The notes beneath the pieces were generated by a model, which saw only the letters and a list, made by a program, of their open reading frames with translations, was not told the DNA's origin and made no database searches. A stretch of DNA of 64,000 nucleotides from Companilactobacillus alimentarius DSM 20249 (GTDB taxonomy: Bacteria > Bacillota > Bacilli > Lactobacillales > Lactobacillaceae), in NCBI RefSeq assembly GCF_002849895.1, contig NZ_CP018867.1, positions 1,674,001 through 1,738,000 of the forward strand, in the 5' to 3' direction. Below, piece after piece: positions 1 through 7,314 of this stretch (position 1 is its first letter; every line of letters starts with the position of its first letter). The position numbers and the translations under genes are program-made.

Positions 1-71
1 GTATACAACTAGTTAGTATTATACAATAAGATAGAACTAGATTACTAATCAGACTGTGAAAGAGAGCTTTT

Positions 72-269
72 ATGGAATATTTAAAAAAGAGAATGAAATT
101 TTTGTTGATAATCATTTTTTCTGTAGCCATTATCTTGTTTGTTCAATATGAGATCAACTACGATAAAAATTTGGATTTTAAAAAAGTTGGTACAATCATG
201 ACCATCTTGAAAATTGCTGCCGGAGGTTATGGTTTATACGGATTGGTACAGTTCTTCCGGGTCAAATAA
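72..269 (+). CDS. Small membrane protein, unknown function
   Basis: A 65-residue protein with two hydrophobic stretches, about residues 9-25 and 41-62, separated by a charged segment with KNLDFKK. The likely topology is a two-helix membrane hairpin. The ribosome site is weak: a GAGAG stretch about 6 bases before the ATG. It is followed by a strong hairpin terminator, so it is transcribed alone or as the last gene of an operon that begins outside the window. I do not recognise a family. The codon pattern and position before a terminator support a real gene, but homology is unchecked. Confidence 0.55.
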   Translation: MEYLKKRMKFLLIIIFSVAIILFVQYEINYDKNLDFKKVGTIMTILKIAAGGYGLYGLVQFFRVK

Positions 270-321
270 TACTTTCGTTTGTATATTCCTTTCTAATTAT
301 TTAGGAGTAAAATTAAAAAAT

Positions 322-366
322 AACAGCATTTATTCAGAATTTTTTCTGAATAAATGCTGTTTCTTT
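322..366. terminator. Bidirectional intrinsic terminator
   Basis: A perfect 18-base inverted repeat (arms starting AACAGCATTTATTCAGAA, 4-base loop), followed by T-rich DNA on the plus strand and preceded by an A-run that serves the minus strand. It lies between the convergent small membrane gene and the CGPEGC mini-protein. Confidence 0.85.
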
Positions 367-375
367 TTGCTCTCT

Positions 376-504
376 TTAATTCTTTTTATCTTCTTGTTTC
401 TTTGCTTCTTTTGCGCGGTGTTCGTCAATATTGCAGCCTTCTGGACCACAAACAGCACTTTCATCGCTGCCTAGGCTTTGGAACATATTTTTCTTATCGT
501 CCAT
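376..504 (-). CDS. 42-residue CGPEGC mini-protein coupled to FrnE/DsbA
   Basis: A small ORF of 42 codons. Its ribosome site (AAGGAGG) lies inside the last codons of the upstream DsbA-family gene, and the two genes are separated by only 2 bases, so translation is probably coupled. The protein starts MDDKKNMF and has two cysteines in CGPEGCNID (residues 19-24), followed by a highly charged Lys/Glu tail. There is no signal peptide or membrane segment. A CxxxxC pair beside a thiol oxidoreductase suggests a redox partner, metal-binding peptide or substrate; that role is inference. I recognise no named family. Confidence 0.7.
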   Translation of the reverse strand: MDDKKNMFQSLGSDESAVCGPEGCNIDEHRAKEAKKQEDKKN

Positions 505-506
505 AA

Positions 507-1154
507 TTATCCCTCCTTAGCTTGTACTTGTTGTAGAGCTTGAACAAAGGTTTCGTATGGTTGAGCTCCGGAAATTCCGTATTTGTTGTCAATAACAAAG
601 AATGGGGCCCCTTGGATTCCCAACTTTTGGGCCTCTATTTCATCACTGCAAACTTCACGCTCGAATTGCTTGCTGTTGAGGACTTCGTCGATTTTTTTGG
701 CATCCAAACCAGCTGCGGTAGCAGCCTTTTTCAAGACGGCGTGATCGGCAATTGATTCACCATTGCTGAAGTAAACTTGGTAAAAAGCATCAATAACTCT
801 TTCAGTTAGATCCCGATTACCCAATGAATCTGTCAATTTGATTAAACGGTGGGCGTCAAGTGTATTGGTTGGAACGGCGTTTAGTAAATCAACTTTTAAT
901 CCATCAGTTGCTCCCATCTTTGAAATCTGTTCGATTTGAGCGGTTGCTTGTTCAGTTGTCATTCCGTGTCCGGATGAGAAGTTTTCAAGCATTGTCTTAT
1001 CTGTTTTTGTTGGTAATGTTGGATCTAGTTGAAATGATTTAAATTCTAAAGGTGTTTCATCATATAGGTTTAATTCCTTTAAAGCCTTTTTCATTCTTGT
1101 TGAGCCGATATAGCAAAATGGACAAGCAATATCTGACCAGTATTTGATTTCCAT
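507..1154 (-). CDS. DsbA-family oxidoreductase, FrnE-like
   Basis: A 215-residue cytoplasmic thioredoxin-fold protein with the active-site motif CPFC at residues 11-14 near the N terminus. An inserted helical domain sits in the middle, and the cis-proline loop is GAPFFVID near residue 180. This is the FrnE branch of the DsbA family (polyketide isomerase-like/disulfide oxidoreductase), which is typically 210-235 residues long, so it is complete. There is no signal peptide, so it acts in the cytoplasm. It lies downstream of an ArsR-rhodanese regulator, and both genes carry the same inverted-repeat operator, so sulfur-stress or oxidative-stress control is likely. Confidence 0.85.
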   Translation of the reverse strand: MEIKYWSDIACPFCYIGSTRMKKALKELNLYDETPLEFKSFQLDPTLPTKTDKTMLENFSSGHGMTTEQATAQIEQISKMGATDGLKVDLLNAVPTNTLDAHRLIKLTDSLGNRDLTERVIDAFYQVYFSNGESIADHAVLKKAATAAGLDAKKIDEVLNSKQFEREVCSDEIEAQKLGIQGAPFFVIDNKYGISGAQPYETFVQALQQVQAKEG

Positions 1155-1178
1155 AAATTTTATCCTCTAACTTTTCCT

Positions 1179-1200
1179 ATTCAACTAATTGATTGAATAG
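1179..1200 (-). promoter_or_regulatory. ArsR-type operator before the FrnE gene
   Basis: A 22-bp imperfect palindrome with TATTCAA/TTGAATA arms and TAATTGATTGAATA in common with the site at 1911-1932. It lies 25-46 bases upstream of the FrnE start, where a repressor would block transcription. Confidence 0.6.
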
Positions 1201-1228
1201 TTTTATATTAGCATGCTTTACCAACATG

Positions 1229-1891
1229 TCAATTTGCTTGCTCACTGACAAATTCACGCCAATCATAATAGCTTTCGTTTAAACTATATGCGTGATGGCC
1301 ATTCTCATTTAATAGGTGTGCTGCTTGATTCGTTAAGGCACAGAGATGACCTCGACAATAGACGATAATGTCCTTGTTGACATCTAGCTGTTGCAGTTCT
1401 TTTTTCAATTCGTCTACTGGAATATTGATGGCACCATTGATATGACCCGCGTCGAATTCATCTTTTGGTCGAACGTCTAATAGCTGAACATCATCTCTGG
1501 CAAGCAATTTGAGTGCTGCTGATAAATCAAGTGTTTGAACTTTTTGTTCGAGGTTAAACTGATTCTGGAGTTGTTTCATCTCCGATAGTTGATTTTCACC
1601 AACATCCCGTAACAAATAAAATAGTTGTTCAACCTGTGGGGAGGCTAATTGATAAATTACGTAATTGCCTTGCTTTTTATACTTAACCAAATTAGCTTCA
1701 CGTAGATTTTTTAAATGTCTGGAAGTATTGGCAATGGTCATTCCTGATTCTTTTGAAAGAGACTCCACCGTTTTTTCACTTTGGGAGAGTAAATCTAATA
1801 TTTCTAAGCGGCGATCACTGGATAAACTTTTACCGACTTTTGACAATTCACTGTAGAGATTATTTTTGTATTCATCAGCTATTTTGTTCAT
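1229..1891 (-). CDS. ArsR-family regulator fused to rhodanese domain
   Basis: 220 residues. A winged-helix ArsR DNA-binding domain spans about residues 15-95, with the recognition region TIANTSRHLKNL. A rhodanese domain spans about residues 120-215, with the active loop YCRGHLC (Cys179, Cys184). The HTH half has no cysteine, so the rhodanese cysteine is the plausible sensor of persulfide or oxidant; that is inference from known ArsR-rhodanese fusions. Its promoter and the FrnE promoter share an operator, so it probably represses both itself and the FrnE/CGPEGC pair. Confidence 0.85.
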   Translation of the reverse strand: MNKIADEYKNNLYSELSKVGKSLSSDRRLEILDLLSQSEKTVESLSKESGMTIANTSRHLKNLREANLVKYKKQGNYVIYQLASPQVEQLFYLLRDVGENQLSEMKQLQNQFNLEQKVQTLDLSAALKLLARDDVQLLDVRPKDEFDAGHINGAINIPVDELKKELQQLDVNKDIIVYCRGHLCALTNQAAHLLNENGHHAYSLNESYYDWREFVSEQAN

Positions 1892-1910
1892 TTTTTGGTT
1901 CCTTTGATGG

Positions 1911-1932
1911 TATTTGATTAATTGATTGAATA
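1911..1932 (-). promoter_or_regulatory. ArsR-type operator before its own gene
   Basis: A 22-bp site ending TAATTGATTGAATA, 20-41 bases upstream of the ArsR-rhodanese start. It is near-identical to the site at 1179-1200, which indicates autoregulation. Confidence 0.6.
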
Positions 1933-2069
1933 GCTTTAGTTTAATTAGATTTTAGGAATTGTCAATTTTTGTGTATTTTTACAAAAAAATTTCAAAAAAC
2001 TGCTGTTAAAGAAATGAGACATGGTATAAAACTTAGATAGGAATATTTTGATAGGATGGAGCGATAATT

Positions 2070-2348
2070 ATGGAATTAGGAACTTCTATTAACAACCTTC
2101 TAAAAAAAGAACTCAAAAACCCTGAATTCAAACGTGAATATGAAGCTGAAAATGGAAAATTAGAGAGTGCTTATGCAGTATATAAGGCTCGTGAAGAAAT
2201 GGGATGGACACAGGCAAAACTAGCCAAACGAGCTGATGTTCCTCGCTCTACAGTTTCCAGCATTGAATCAGGAAATAATACAACTATCGAAACTTTAAAT
2301 AAATTAGCTTTCGCTATGGGCAAAAAATTAAGTATCAATATCAAGTAA
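2070..2348 (+). CDS. HigA-like XRE antitoxin, no toxin partner seen
   Basis: 92 residues. A short N-terminal arm is followed by a helix-turn-helix (about 38-90): GWTQAKLAKRADVPRSTVSSIESG, described here by its key parts WTQ, LAKRA and SSIESG. Length and layout match HigA/RelB-type antitoxins that usually sit directly after a HigB toxin. Here the upstream gene is divergent and no HigB-like ORF is present on either side, and a terminator follows at once. It may be an orphan antitoxin or a solitary regulator. Start chosen at the ATG after GGATGGAG. Confidence 0.75.
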   Translation: MELGTSINNLLKKELKNPEFKREYEAENGKLESAYAVYKAREEMGWTQAKLAKRADVPRSTVSSIESGNNTTIETLNKLAFAMGKKLSINIK

Positions 2349-2409
2349 ATTCATCTCAAAATACATTATCTTATAATGATTTTTGCAGCTAAGATCACAA
2401 ATATTCAAA

Positions 2410-2445
2410 AAGCATTCTAGGAATTTATCCAGAATGCTTGATTGT
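2410..2445. terminator. Intrinsic terminator
   Basis: Stem AAGCATTCT/AGAATGCTT (with TCC/GGA extending it) and a short AT loop, then T-rich sequence. It serves the HigA-like gene and, on the other strand, the small ORFs of the Agr-like locus that converge on it. Confidence 0.75.
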
Positions 2446-2610
2446 TTAAAATAATTCAACTATAAAATAAAATAATGAGATAAAAACGAGAGATTTCAAT
2501 TGTTTTTTAGATTGTTCAGTTCTTTTTAATAACCAATTAATTAGCCCTACTATAATAAAAAAAAACGGTGGCACAGCAGCCTTAATTAATTTCTTTACCA
2601 TTGGTTCCAT
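2446..2610 (-). CDS. 54-residue hydrophobic peptide of Agr-like locus
   Basis: An ORF starting MEPMVKKLIK, 2 bases after the stop of the 37-residue ORF. It has one strong membrane helix (PPFFFIIVGLINWLL, about residues 14-28), a basic linker KRTEQSKKQLK, and a second hydrophobic stretch (SLVFISLFYFIVELF). The only ribosome-like site (AGGGGG) is about 17 bases upstream, so expression may depend on coupling to the previous ORF. It is far too short for AgrB. It could be an immunity/accessory peptide or a decayed gene; no family recognised. Confidence 0.45.
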   Translation of the reverse strand: MEPMVKKLIKAAVPPFFFIIVGLINWLLKRTEQSKKQLKSLVFISLFYFIVELF

Positions 2611-2612
2611 AA

Positions 2613-2726
2613 TTATTTACTAATTATTCCCCCTATACATACTGCAAAAATACTAATAGCCTTCAAATGAACTCCAATAACTTTTTGAAGGTCACTGTAG
2701 ATTAACTTAACTAATGATTTCCTCAT
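2613..2726 (-). CDS. 37-residue candidate signal or bacteriocin-like peptide
   Basis: An ORF with a good ribosome site (AGGAG, 9 bases before ATG). It starts MRKSLVKLIYSDLQK, a basic amphipathic N terminus. It ends with a single-cysteine hydrophobic core KAISIFAVCIGGIISK. Position next to an AgrC/AgrA-type pair and the CIGGI core recall AgrD/LamD precursors (for example the CVGIW core of L. plantarum LamD). The acidic C-terminal recognition tail of AgrD is missing and no AgrB is nearby. Pheromone, leaderless bacteriocin or remnant are all possible. Confidence 0.5.
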   Translation of the reverse strand: MRKSLVKLIYSDLQKVIGVHLKAISIFAVCIGGIISK

Positions 2727-2839
2727 CTTTAATTTCTCCTTTTTTTATACCTTTATTCTAAGAAGAAACATACGAATATAGTGAACTTTATCTCAAGACA
2801 ATAAAATTCTATCTTAATATCGAAACAGTATGCATAAAA

Positions 2840-3574
2840 TCAGATTAATGATTTCACCAATTTCATCTTTACTAGAGGGAAAGTACAAGAATATTCTTCT
2901 GGGAAACATATAATTCTATTCCTAAAATCCACACTATTTATTTGAATAGGATTGATCAAAAAAGATTTATGTACTCTGATTAGTTCTGGATATTCATGCT
3001 CTATCTCATTCATCTTTCCGTAAAATTCATACATCATATTTTTTCCATATAAAACTATCTTATGCGGAGTTGTGGAAGTTTCTAAGAAATATACAGAATT
3101 AATATCGACTCTTATTTCCCTAGAACCTAATTTAAATACTAAATGACGACGAACGTTAGAACTTTGATCATTAAATGTCAATTGATGATTCTTTTTTAAA
3201 ATCAACTCTATTTGTTTTTTTTCATCATCATCACCCTTTACAATAAAATCGAGAGGTGCCACTTGATGTTTTATAGATTCCAAAGCAAGTTCTTGATGAG
3301 AAGTAATAAACACTATCTGTGCAAATTCATTTTTGTTCCGAATGGTCTGTGCTACTTCAATACCGTCCGTTTTATATCTCAAATCAATATCTAAAAAAAA
3401 TAGACTATTCGTTATTTGCTTTTTTTTCAAATATAGGAGGATATCAGCAGGATCCGTCGTTGACATAATCAATTCCATATCGTAATCATTGATTATGATA
3501 GAATTTTCAATAATTCTTTTATAATATGATAATAAAGTCACGTTATCATCGCATAAAAATACTGGTATTGTCAT
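2840..3574 (-). CDS. LytTR response regulator, AgrA/PlnC-like
   Basis: 244 residues from the chosen ATG. A receiver domain (1-125) has acidic residues in LCDDN (9-10), the phosphoacceptor in FFLDIDL (Asp62) and conserved Thr/Ser and Lys (ITS, VKG). A LytTR DNA-binding domain (about 140-244) includes YFLETS and RVHKSFLINP. The alternative ATG at 3583 lies directly on the AAGGAAGG ribosome site. The ATG at 3574 has normal 9-base spacing, so it is preferred. It is co-transcribed with the kinase. The likely targets are direct repeats ahead of the small ORFs or the kinase promoter. Confidence 0.85.
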   Translation of the reverse strand: MTIPVFLCDDNVTLLSYYKRIIENSIIINDYDMELIMSTTDPADILLYLKKKQITNSLFFLDIDLRYKTDGIEVAQTIRNKNEFAQIVFITSHQELALESIKHQVAPLDFIVKGDDDEKKQIELILKKNHQLTFNDQSSNVRRHLVFKLGSREIRVDINSVYFLETSTTPHKIVLYGKNMMYEFYGKMNEIEHEYPELIRVHKSFLINPIQINSVDFRNRIICFPEEYSCTFPLVKMKLVKSLI

Positions 3575-3579
3575 AAGAT

Positions 3580-4887
3580 TCATCCTTCCTTAATTATTAT
3601 AGAAGACTTAAATAAACCATTTTCTGAATAATTTATTAATTCCATATTATGATTATGCTTCTCTATTTCTTTAACATTAGAAAGCCCCATACCTCTGTTA
3701 GAACCTTTACTGCTATATCCATATTGATTTATATCCTTAAAAGAAGGCAATTTTCCTAAAAAAGAATTTTCCATTATTATTTCAATGCCTGAATTATTAC
3801 TCAATATAAAGCAATTAAAGATTTTCTCATCCGATTCACTTGACGCTTCTATCGCATTATCAGCTAAAATACCAACTGTTCGTACTAAATCAATTTCATT
3901 AATGTTAATTTCATTTATAGGATATAAACATTCAAATTTTATGTTTATATCCTTTTTTTCTGCTTCTGATAATTTTGCGATGATAAGGGATTTTAATGGT
4001 GGGATTCTAATTTGTCGAATATCATTAAATCTCATAACACTTTTATCATTCAATTTATTAGTATATTCAATTAACTTACTCAGATATTCGTTATTAGATT
4101 TATTTAGATTAGAATTAATTTTCATTCCCAAAAGCATATTTTTGTAATCATGACGAATTTTTCTAAGATCTTGATAATTGCTTTCTACTTCTGATGTATA
4201 TTTATTTAGCATTCCCATTTGCTTCTTCAAATCTAAAATTTTGTTTTTTTCCTTATTTCTTTTTAAAAATATATATGATGTATATATTGAAAACACAAAC
4301 TGAACAATCAGAAAAGACATTGTCATAATTCTTACAGTTCCTAAGATTTTTAAAATCTGCATAATTTCTATAAACGTATAAACTAAACCTAAAAATATTC
4401 CAAATTGAAGAACACATATAGTAGTTTGCTCAAAATTCAAATTACTATTATTAAATACTGATTGGCAAATAAGAATAGAAATCACAAAAATGATGGCTGC
4501 AATAATTAGATATGTGGGAAGAATTAATTTATCATTACTAACGACGTTCAGTTTAAGGTTAAAAAACTCTTTAATTATCATTGAAGTCACGAATGGAACG
4601 ACCATATATATAAAAAGTGATAATTCTAATGCAAATATCTCATTTAACATTTTTCTTCTACTCATGAGCCATGCTTTTAATCTACTAACAACAAATAAAA
4701 TAGTTACAGAAATTCCTAATAACAATGAGTCTTTAACAGCTATCAGCGTTAAAGGAAAACTTCCAATTATGAATAAAAAATAGATATACTTATTATGTAT
4801 TTTAGTAAAAATACTTATTGATATAAGTAAAAGTACTATGCAAAAGAATTCCTTTGTAAAATACGAATAAGCATCTAAAATAATCAT
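3580..4887 (-). CDS. GHKL sensor histidine kinase, AgrC-like
   Basis: 435 residues. Six to seven membrane helices fill the first ~205 residues, followed by a coiled linker, the dimerisation histidine in IRHDYKN, an N-box in LADNAIEAS and a G-box in SNRGMGLSNV. This is the AgrC/ComD/PlnB class that senses peptides. An in-frame TTG exists at 4902, but the GGAGG ribosome site lies downstream of it, so the ATG at 4887 (4-base spacing) is chosen. The ligand is unknown; the small ORFs at 2446-2726 and micro-ORFs in the leader are candidates. Confidence 0.85.
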   Translation of the reverse strand: MIILDAYSYFTKEFFCIVLLLISISIFTKIHNKYIYFLFIIGSFPLTLIAVKDSLLLGISVTILFVVSRLKAWLMSRRKMLNEIFALELSLFIYMVVPFVTSMIIKEFFNLKLNVVSNDKLILPTYLIIAAIIFVISILICQSVFNNSNLNFEQTTICVLQFGIFLGLVYTFIEIMQILKILGTVRIMTMSFLIVQFVFSIYTSYIFLKRNKEKNKILDLKKQMGMLNKYTSEVESNYQDLRKIRHDYKNMLLGMKINSNLNKSNNEYLSKLIEYTNKLNDKSVMRFNDIRQIRIPPLKSLIIAKLSEAEKKDINIKFECLYPINEININEIDLVRTVGILADNAIEASSESDEKIFNCFILSNNSGIEIIMENSFLGKLPSFKDINQYGYSSKGSNRGMGLSNVKEIEKHNHNMELINYSENGLFKSSIIIKEG

Positions 4888-4930
4888 AATTCCTCCAATC
4901 AAGCCACTACATTAATAATACTTGATATCA

Positions 4931-4998
4931 TCACTTAATAGGTAACACCACAATTTTTTCATCATAATGTTTCATAAATTTGAAATTATCCAATTCAT
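4931..4998 (-). other. Two overlapping micro-ORFs in the kinase leader
   Basis: After a good ribosome site (GAGGTGG) comes ATG for MNWIISNL (stop at 4972). The next ATG overlaps that stop as ATGA and encodes MKHYDEKIVVLPIK (4931-4975). Both are too short to judge as genes. They could be a leader peptide controlling kinase translation or a tiny pheromone. A TATAAT box lies 12 bases upstream of the first. Confidence 0.3.
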
Positions 4999-5009
4999 CT
5001 CCACCTCAC

Positions 5010-5037
5010 ATTATATAAAACAGAATAATGGTTTTAA
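5010..5037 (-). promoter_or_regulatory. Likely promoter of the kinase/regulator operon
   Basis: On the minus strand, TATAAT (5010-5015) is preceded by TTAAAA/TTGTTA at a 16-19 base distance. It lies about 120 bases upstream of the kinase start. Confidence 0.45.
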
Positions 5038-5111
5038 CAAAATTAGATTTTAATATATCTCAAAACATTATAATTGTGTCTTGATTTATAATAATGAGGC
5101 TCAAGGATCCT

Positions 5112-5160
5112 AAAAAAAGTTGCCAGCATTCATTGAATGACTGCTAGCAACCCTTTTTTG
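5112..5160. terminator. Intrinsic terminator after DUF1129 gene
   Basis: Stem GTTGC-AGCA/TGCT-GCAAC enclosing TCATTGAATGA, with an A-run on the left and TTTTTT on the right, so it can stop transcription from both sides. Confidence 0.75.
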
Positions 5161-5172
5161 AACAATACTATT

Positions 5173-5919
5173 TTAAAAGAAAGTTCTTTCCTTAATTCCC
5201 ATATACTTACGGAAAGCAAATCTCAATCCGTATGCGACAACTGCTGCAATAAAGTAACCTACTGCATTTAGAGTTGGATTAATTGTTGCTGGTACAAATG
5301 CCATAGCACCTAGGAAGAAGAACATTGCGATTAATCCTAGAGCCAAGTATCCAATAGTCTTACCCCAACCTGGTCTTTCAGATTTTGGCAAGCGCATTTG
5401 ATTGTTGAACCATGTCAATAGTGCACCCCACATAGCTGACAATACTACCAACGTCAAGATTCCGGTTTGATTGTTAGGATCAGTCTTCTTGCTTGTTAAA
5501 GCAACGACTCCGTATAACAAACCAAACAAAGCAAAGAATAACAAGCCAGTATCGATCCACAAGCCCCAGAATGGTGTTTTCTTGGCTTTCTTAACTGGAT
5601 GAGCAATAGCTTGAGCCTTTTGGGTAACGGGACCATAAAGCTGATTAGCTGGAATTCCCTTAATCTGATTATCAATAATTTCAGGAAGCAAGCCATCGAT
5701 GACTTCTTTGGTTTCTTCTTCTTTGAAACCATCTTCGAGCAAACGCTTATTGAGTCTGAAAATGTATTCAGAATTTTTATTACTTAGTTTCTTATGCAAT
5801 TCATCAGTATCTGCACTGTAAATCTGACTTGTTGTTTCTTCTTTTTTCTCATTCTTAACTGAAGCAACTTTTTGCTTTTCAGCAGCCTTTTTATTCTTTT
5901 CTCTTAAATCCTCTGACAT
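5173..5919 (-). CDS. DUF1129 family membrane protein
   Basis: 248 residues. A charged cytoplasmic N terminus rich in Lys/Glu (1-45) precedes a helical domain (YIFRLNKRLLEDGFKEEE). Five or so membrane helices lie in the last 130 residues, ending RFAFRKYMGIKERTFF. This matches DUF1129 proteins that sit beside ychF in lactobacilli. The function is unknown. It starts 16 bases after the ychF stop, so it is the last gene of the rsmG-side operon. Confidence 0.8.
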   Translation of the reverse strand: MSEDLREKNKKAAEKQKVASVKNEKKEETTSQIYSADTDELHKKLSNKNSEYIFRLNKRLLEDGFKEEETKEVIDGLLPEIIDNQIKGIPANQLYGPVTQKAQAIAHPVKKAKKTPFWGLWIDTGLLFFALFGLLYGVVALTSKKTDPNNQTGILTLVVLSAMWGALLTWFNNQMRLPKSERPGWGKTIGYLALGLIAMFFFLGAMAFVPATINPTLNAVGYFIAAVVAYGLRFAFRKYMGIKERTFF

Positions 5920-5934
5920 TTTGCTCCCCCTGGA

Positions 5935-7038
5935 TTAGACATTGAATCTGAATTCGATGATATCGCCGTCTTGTACTTCGTAATCTTTACCTTCGACACG
6001 TAATTTACCGGCTTCTTTAACAGCTTTCTCGCTACCTAATTCATCTAGGTCGCTAAAGGCCATTACTTCGGCACGAATGAAACCACGTTCAAAGTCGGAA
6101 TGGATGATTCCGGCAACTTGTGGTGCTTTCATCCCTTCATGGAATGTCCATGCACGAGTTTCCTTACCACCAGCAGTGAAGAAGGTTCTCAAACCTAACA
6201 ACTTATAACTAGCTTTGATAAGTTTATCAAGTCCTGATTCACTGACACCTTCGGCTTCAAGGAATTCTTTTCTTTCATCATCATCTAATTCAGCAATCTC
6301 TTCTTCAGTCTTTGCTGAAACTCCGATAACTTGAGCATTTTCTTTCTTAGCATAATCTTCAACTACTTTATAATACTTAGAAGCTTCAGGATCAGCCATA
6401 TCGTCTTCAGCAATGTTAGCAACGTACAAAACAGGTTTAGATGTCAAAAGGAATAATCCTTTAACAATCTTTTGCTCATCTTCATCAAAATCAATTGATC
6501 TTACTGCTCCACCTTTTTCAAGAACTGGCTTGATCTTTTCGAGCACAGCAAATTCTGCTTGAGCTTCTTTATCTTTAGCACTCTTAGCAGCCTTTTCAAC
6601 TCTTGTGTAGCGCTTGTTGACACTGTCTAAATCGGCAATGCTCAATTCCAAGTTAATTGTCTCAATATCATCTAATGGATCAACTTTTCCTGTAACACTA
6701 GTGATGTCGTCATCATCAAAAGCACGGACAACATGAACAATTGCATCAACTTGTCTAATATTTTCCAAGAACTTGTTACCAAGTCCTTCACCTTTGCTGG
6801 CACCCTTAACGATACCTGCAATATCAGTGAATTCAAAAGTTGTATGGATCAATTTTTTAGCGGGAATTAAAGAGTCGATTCTAGATAAACGTGCATCTGG
6901 AACCTCCACCATTCCCACGTTAGGGTCGATCGTAGCAAAAGGATAGTTAGCCATTTCGGCACCAGCCTTTGTAATAGCATTAAATAAAGTTGACTTACCA
7001 ACATTTGGTAGTCCGACAATTCCGGCAGTTAAAGCCAT
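5935..7038 (-). CDS. ychF: Redox-regulated ATPase YchF
   Basis: 367 residues, the usual length. An Obg-family G domain has the P-loop GLPNVGKST (8-16), the G3 region DIAGIVKGASKGEGLGN, and a C-terminal TGS domain (GKDYEVQDGDIIEFRFNV). YchF prefers ATP over GTP and associates with ribosomes in stress responses. It begins 4 bases after the DUF951 gene, within the conserved parA-parB-DUF951-ychF run. Confidence 0.95.
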   Translation of the reverse strand: MALTAGIVGLPNVGKSTLFNAITKAGAEMANYPFATIDPNVGMVEVPDARLSRIDSLIPAKKLIHTTFEFTDIAGIVKGASKGEGLGNKFLENIRQVDAIVHVVRAFDDDDITSVTGKVDPLDDIETINLELSIADLDSVNKRYTRVEKAAKSAKDKEAQAEFAVLEKIKPVLEKGGAVRSIDFDEDEQKIVKGLFLLTSKPVLYVANIAEDDMADPEASKYYKVVEDYAKKENAQVIGVSAKTEEEIAELDDDERKEFLEAEGVSESGLDKLIKASYKLLGLRTFFTAGGKETRAWTFHEGMKAPQVAGIIHSDFERGFIRAEVMAFSDLDELGSEKAVKEAGKLRVEGKDYEVQDGDIIEFRFNV

Positions 7039-7041
7039 TAG

Positions 7042-7305
7042 TTATTCCTCGTTTCTTTTAATAAAATTAGGTGGCATTAATTGATCTTTTTTCAAATAAT
7101 GCTGCTCGTTTTCCGTTTTTACCTGGTCAGCTTGAGTTAAGACTTTCTTGAATTTTTTATTAAATTCAGCCCGTGGAATCATTACAATATGTCCACATCC
7201 TAAGCATTTAACCTTAATATCCGCACCCATTCGGATAACTTCCCAGCGGTTTTCCCCACAAGCATGAGGTTTTTTCATTACGATAATATCTCCAAGTTTA
7301 AACAT
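7042..7305 (-). CDS. DUF951 family small zinc-site protein
   Basis: 87 residues. DUF951 features are FKLGDIIVMKKPHACGENRWEV and KVKCLGCGHIVMIPR, with cysteines in HACG and CLGC that form a plausible metal site. These proteins are always found between parB and ychF in Firmicutes. Their role is unknown, perhaps nucleic-acid or ribosome related. A C-terminal basic extension (KRNEE end) continues past the domain. Nine bases separate it from parB. Confidence 0.85.
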   Translation of the reverse strand: MFKLGDIIVMKKPHACGENRWEVIRMGADIKVKCLGCGHIVMIPRAEFNKKFKKVLTQADQVKTENEQHYLKKDQLMPPNFIKRNEE

Positions 7306-7314
7306 ACAATTCCT

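Noticed and set aside
214..474. 86-codon plus-strand ORF
   Set aside because: It reads through a strong terminator and over the minus-strand mini-protein; low-complexity Phe/Leu content from T-rich DNA.
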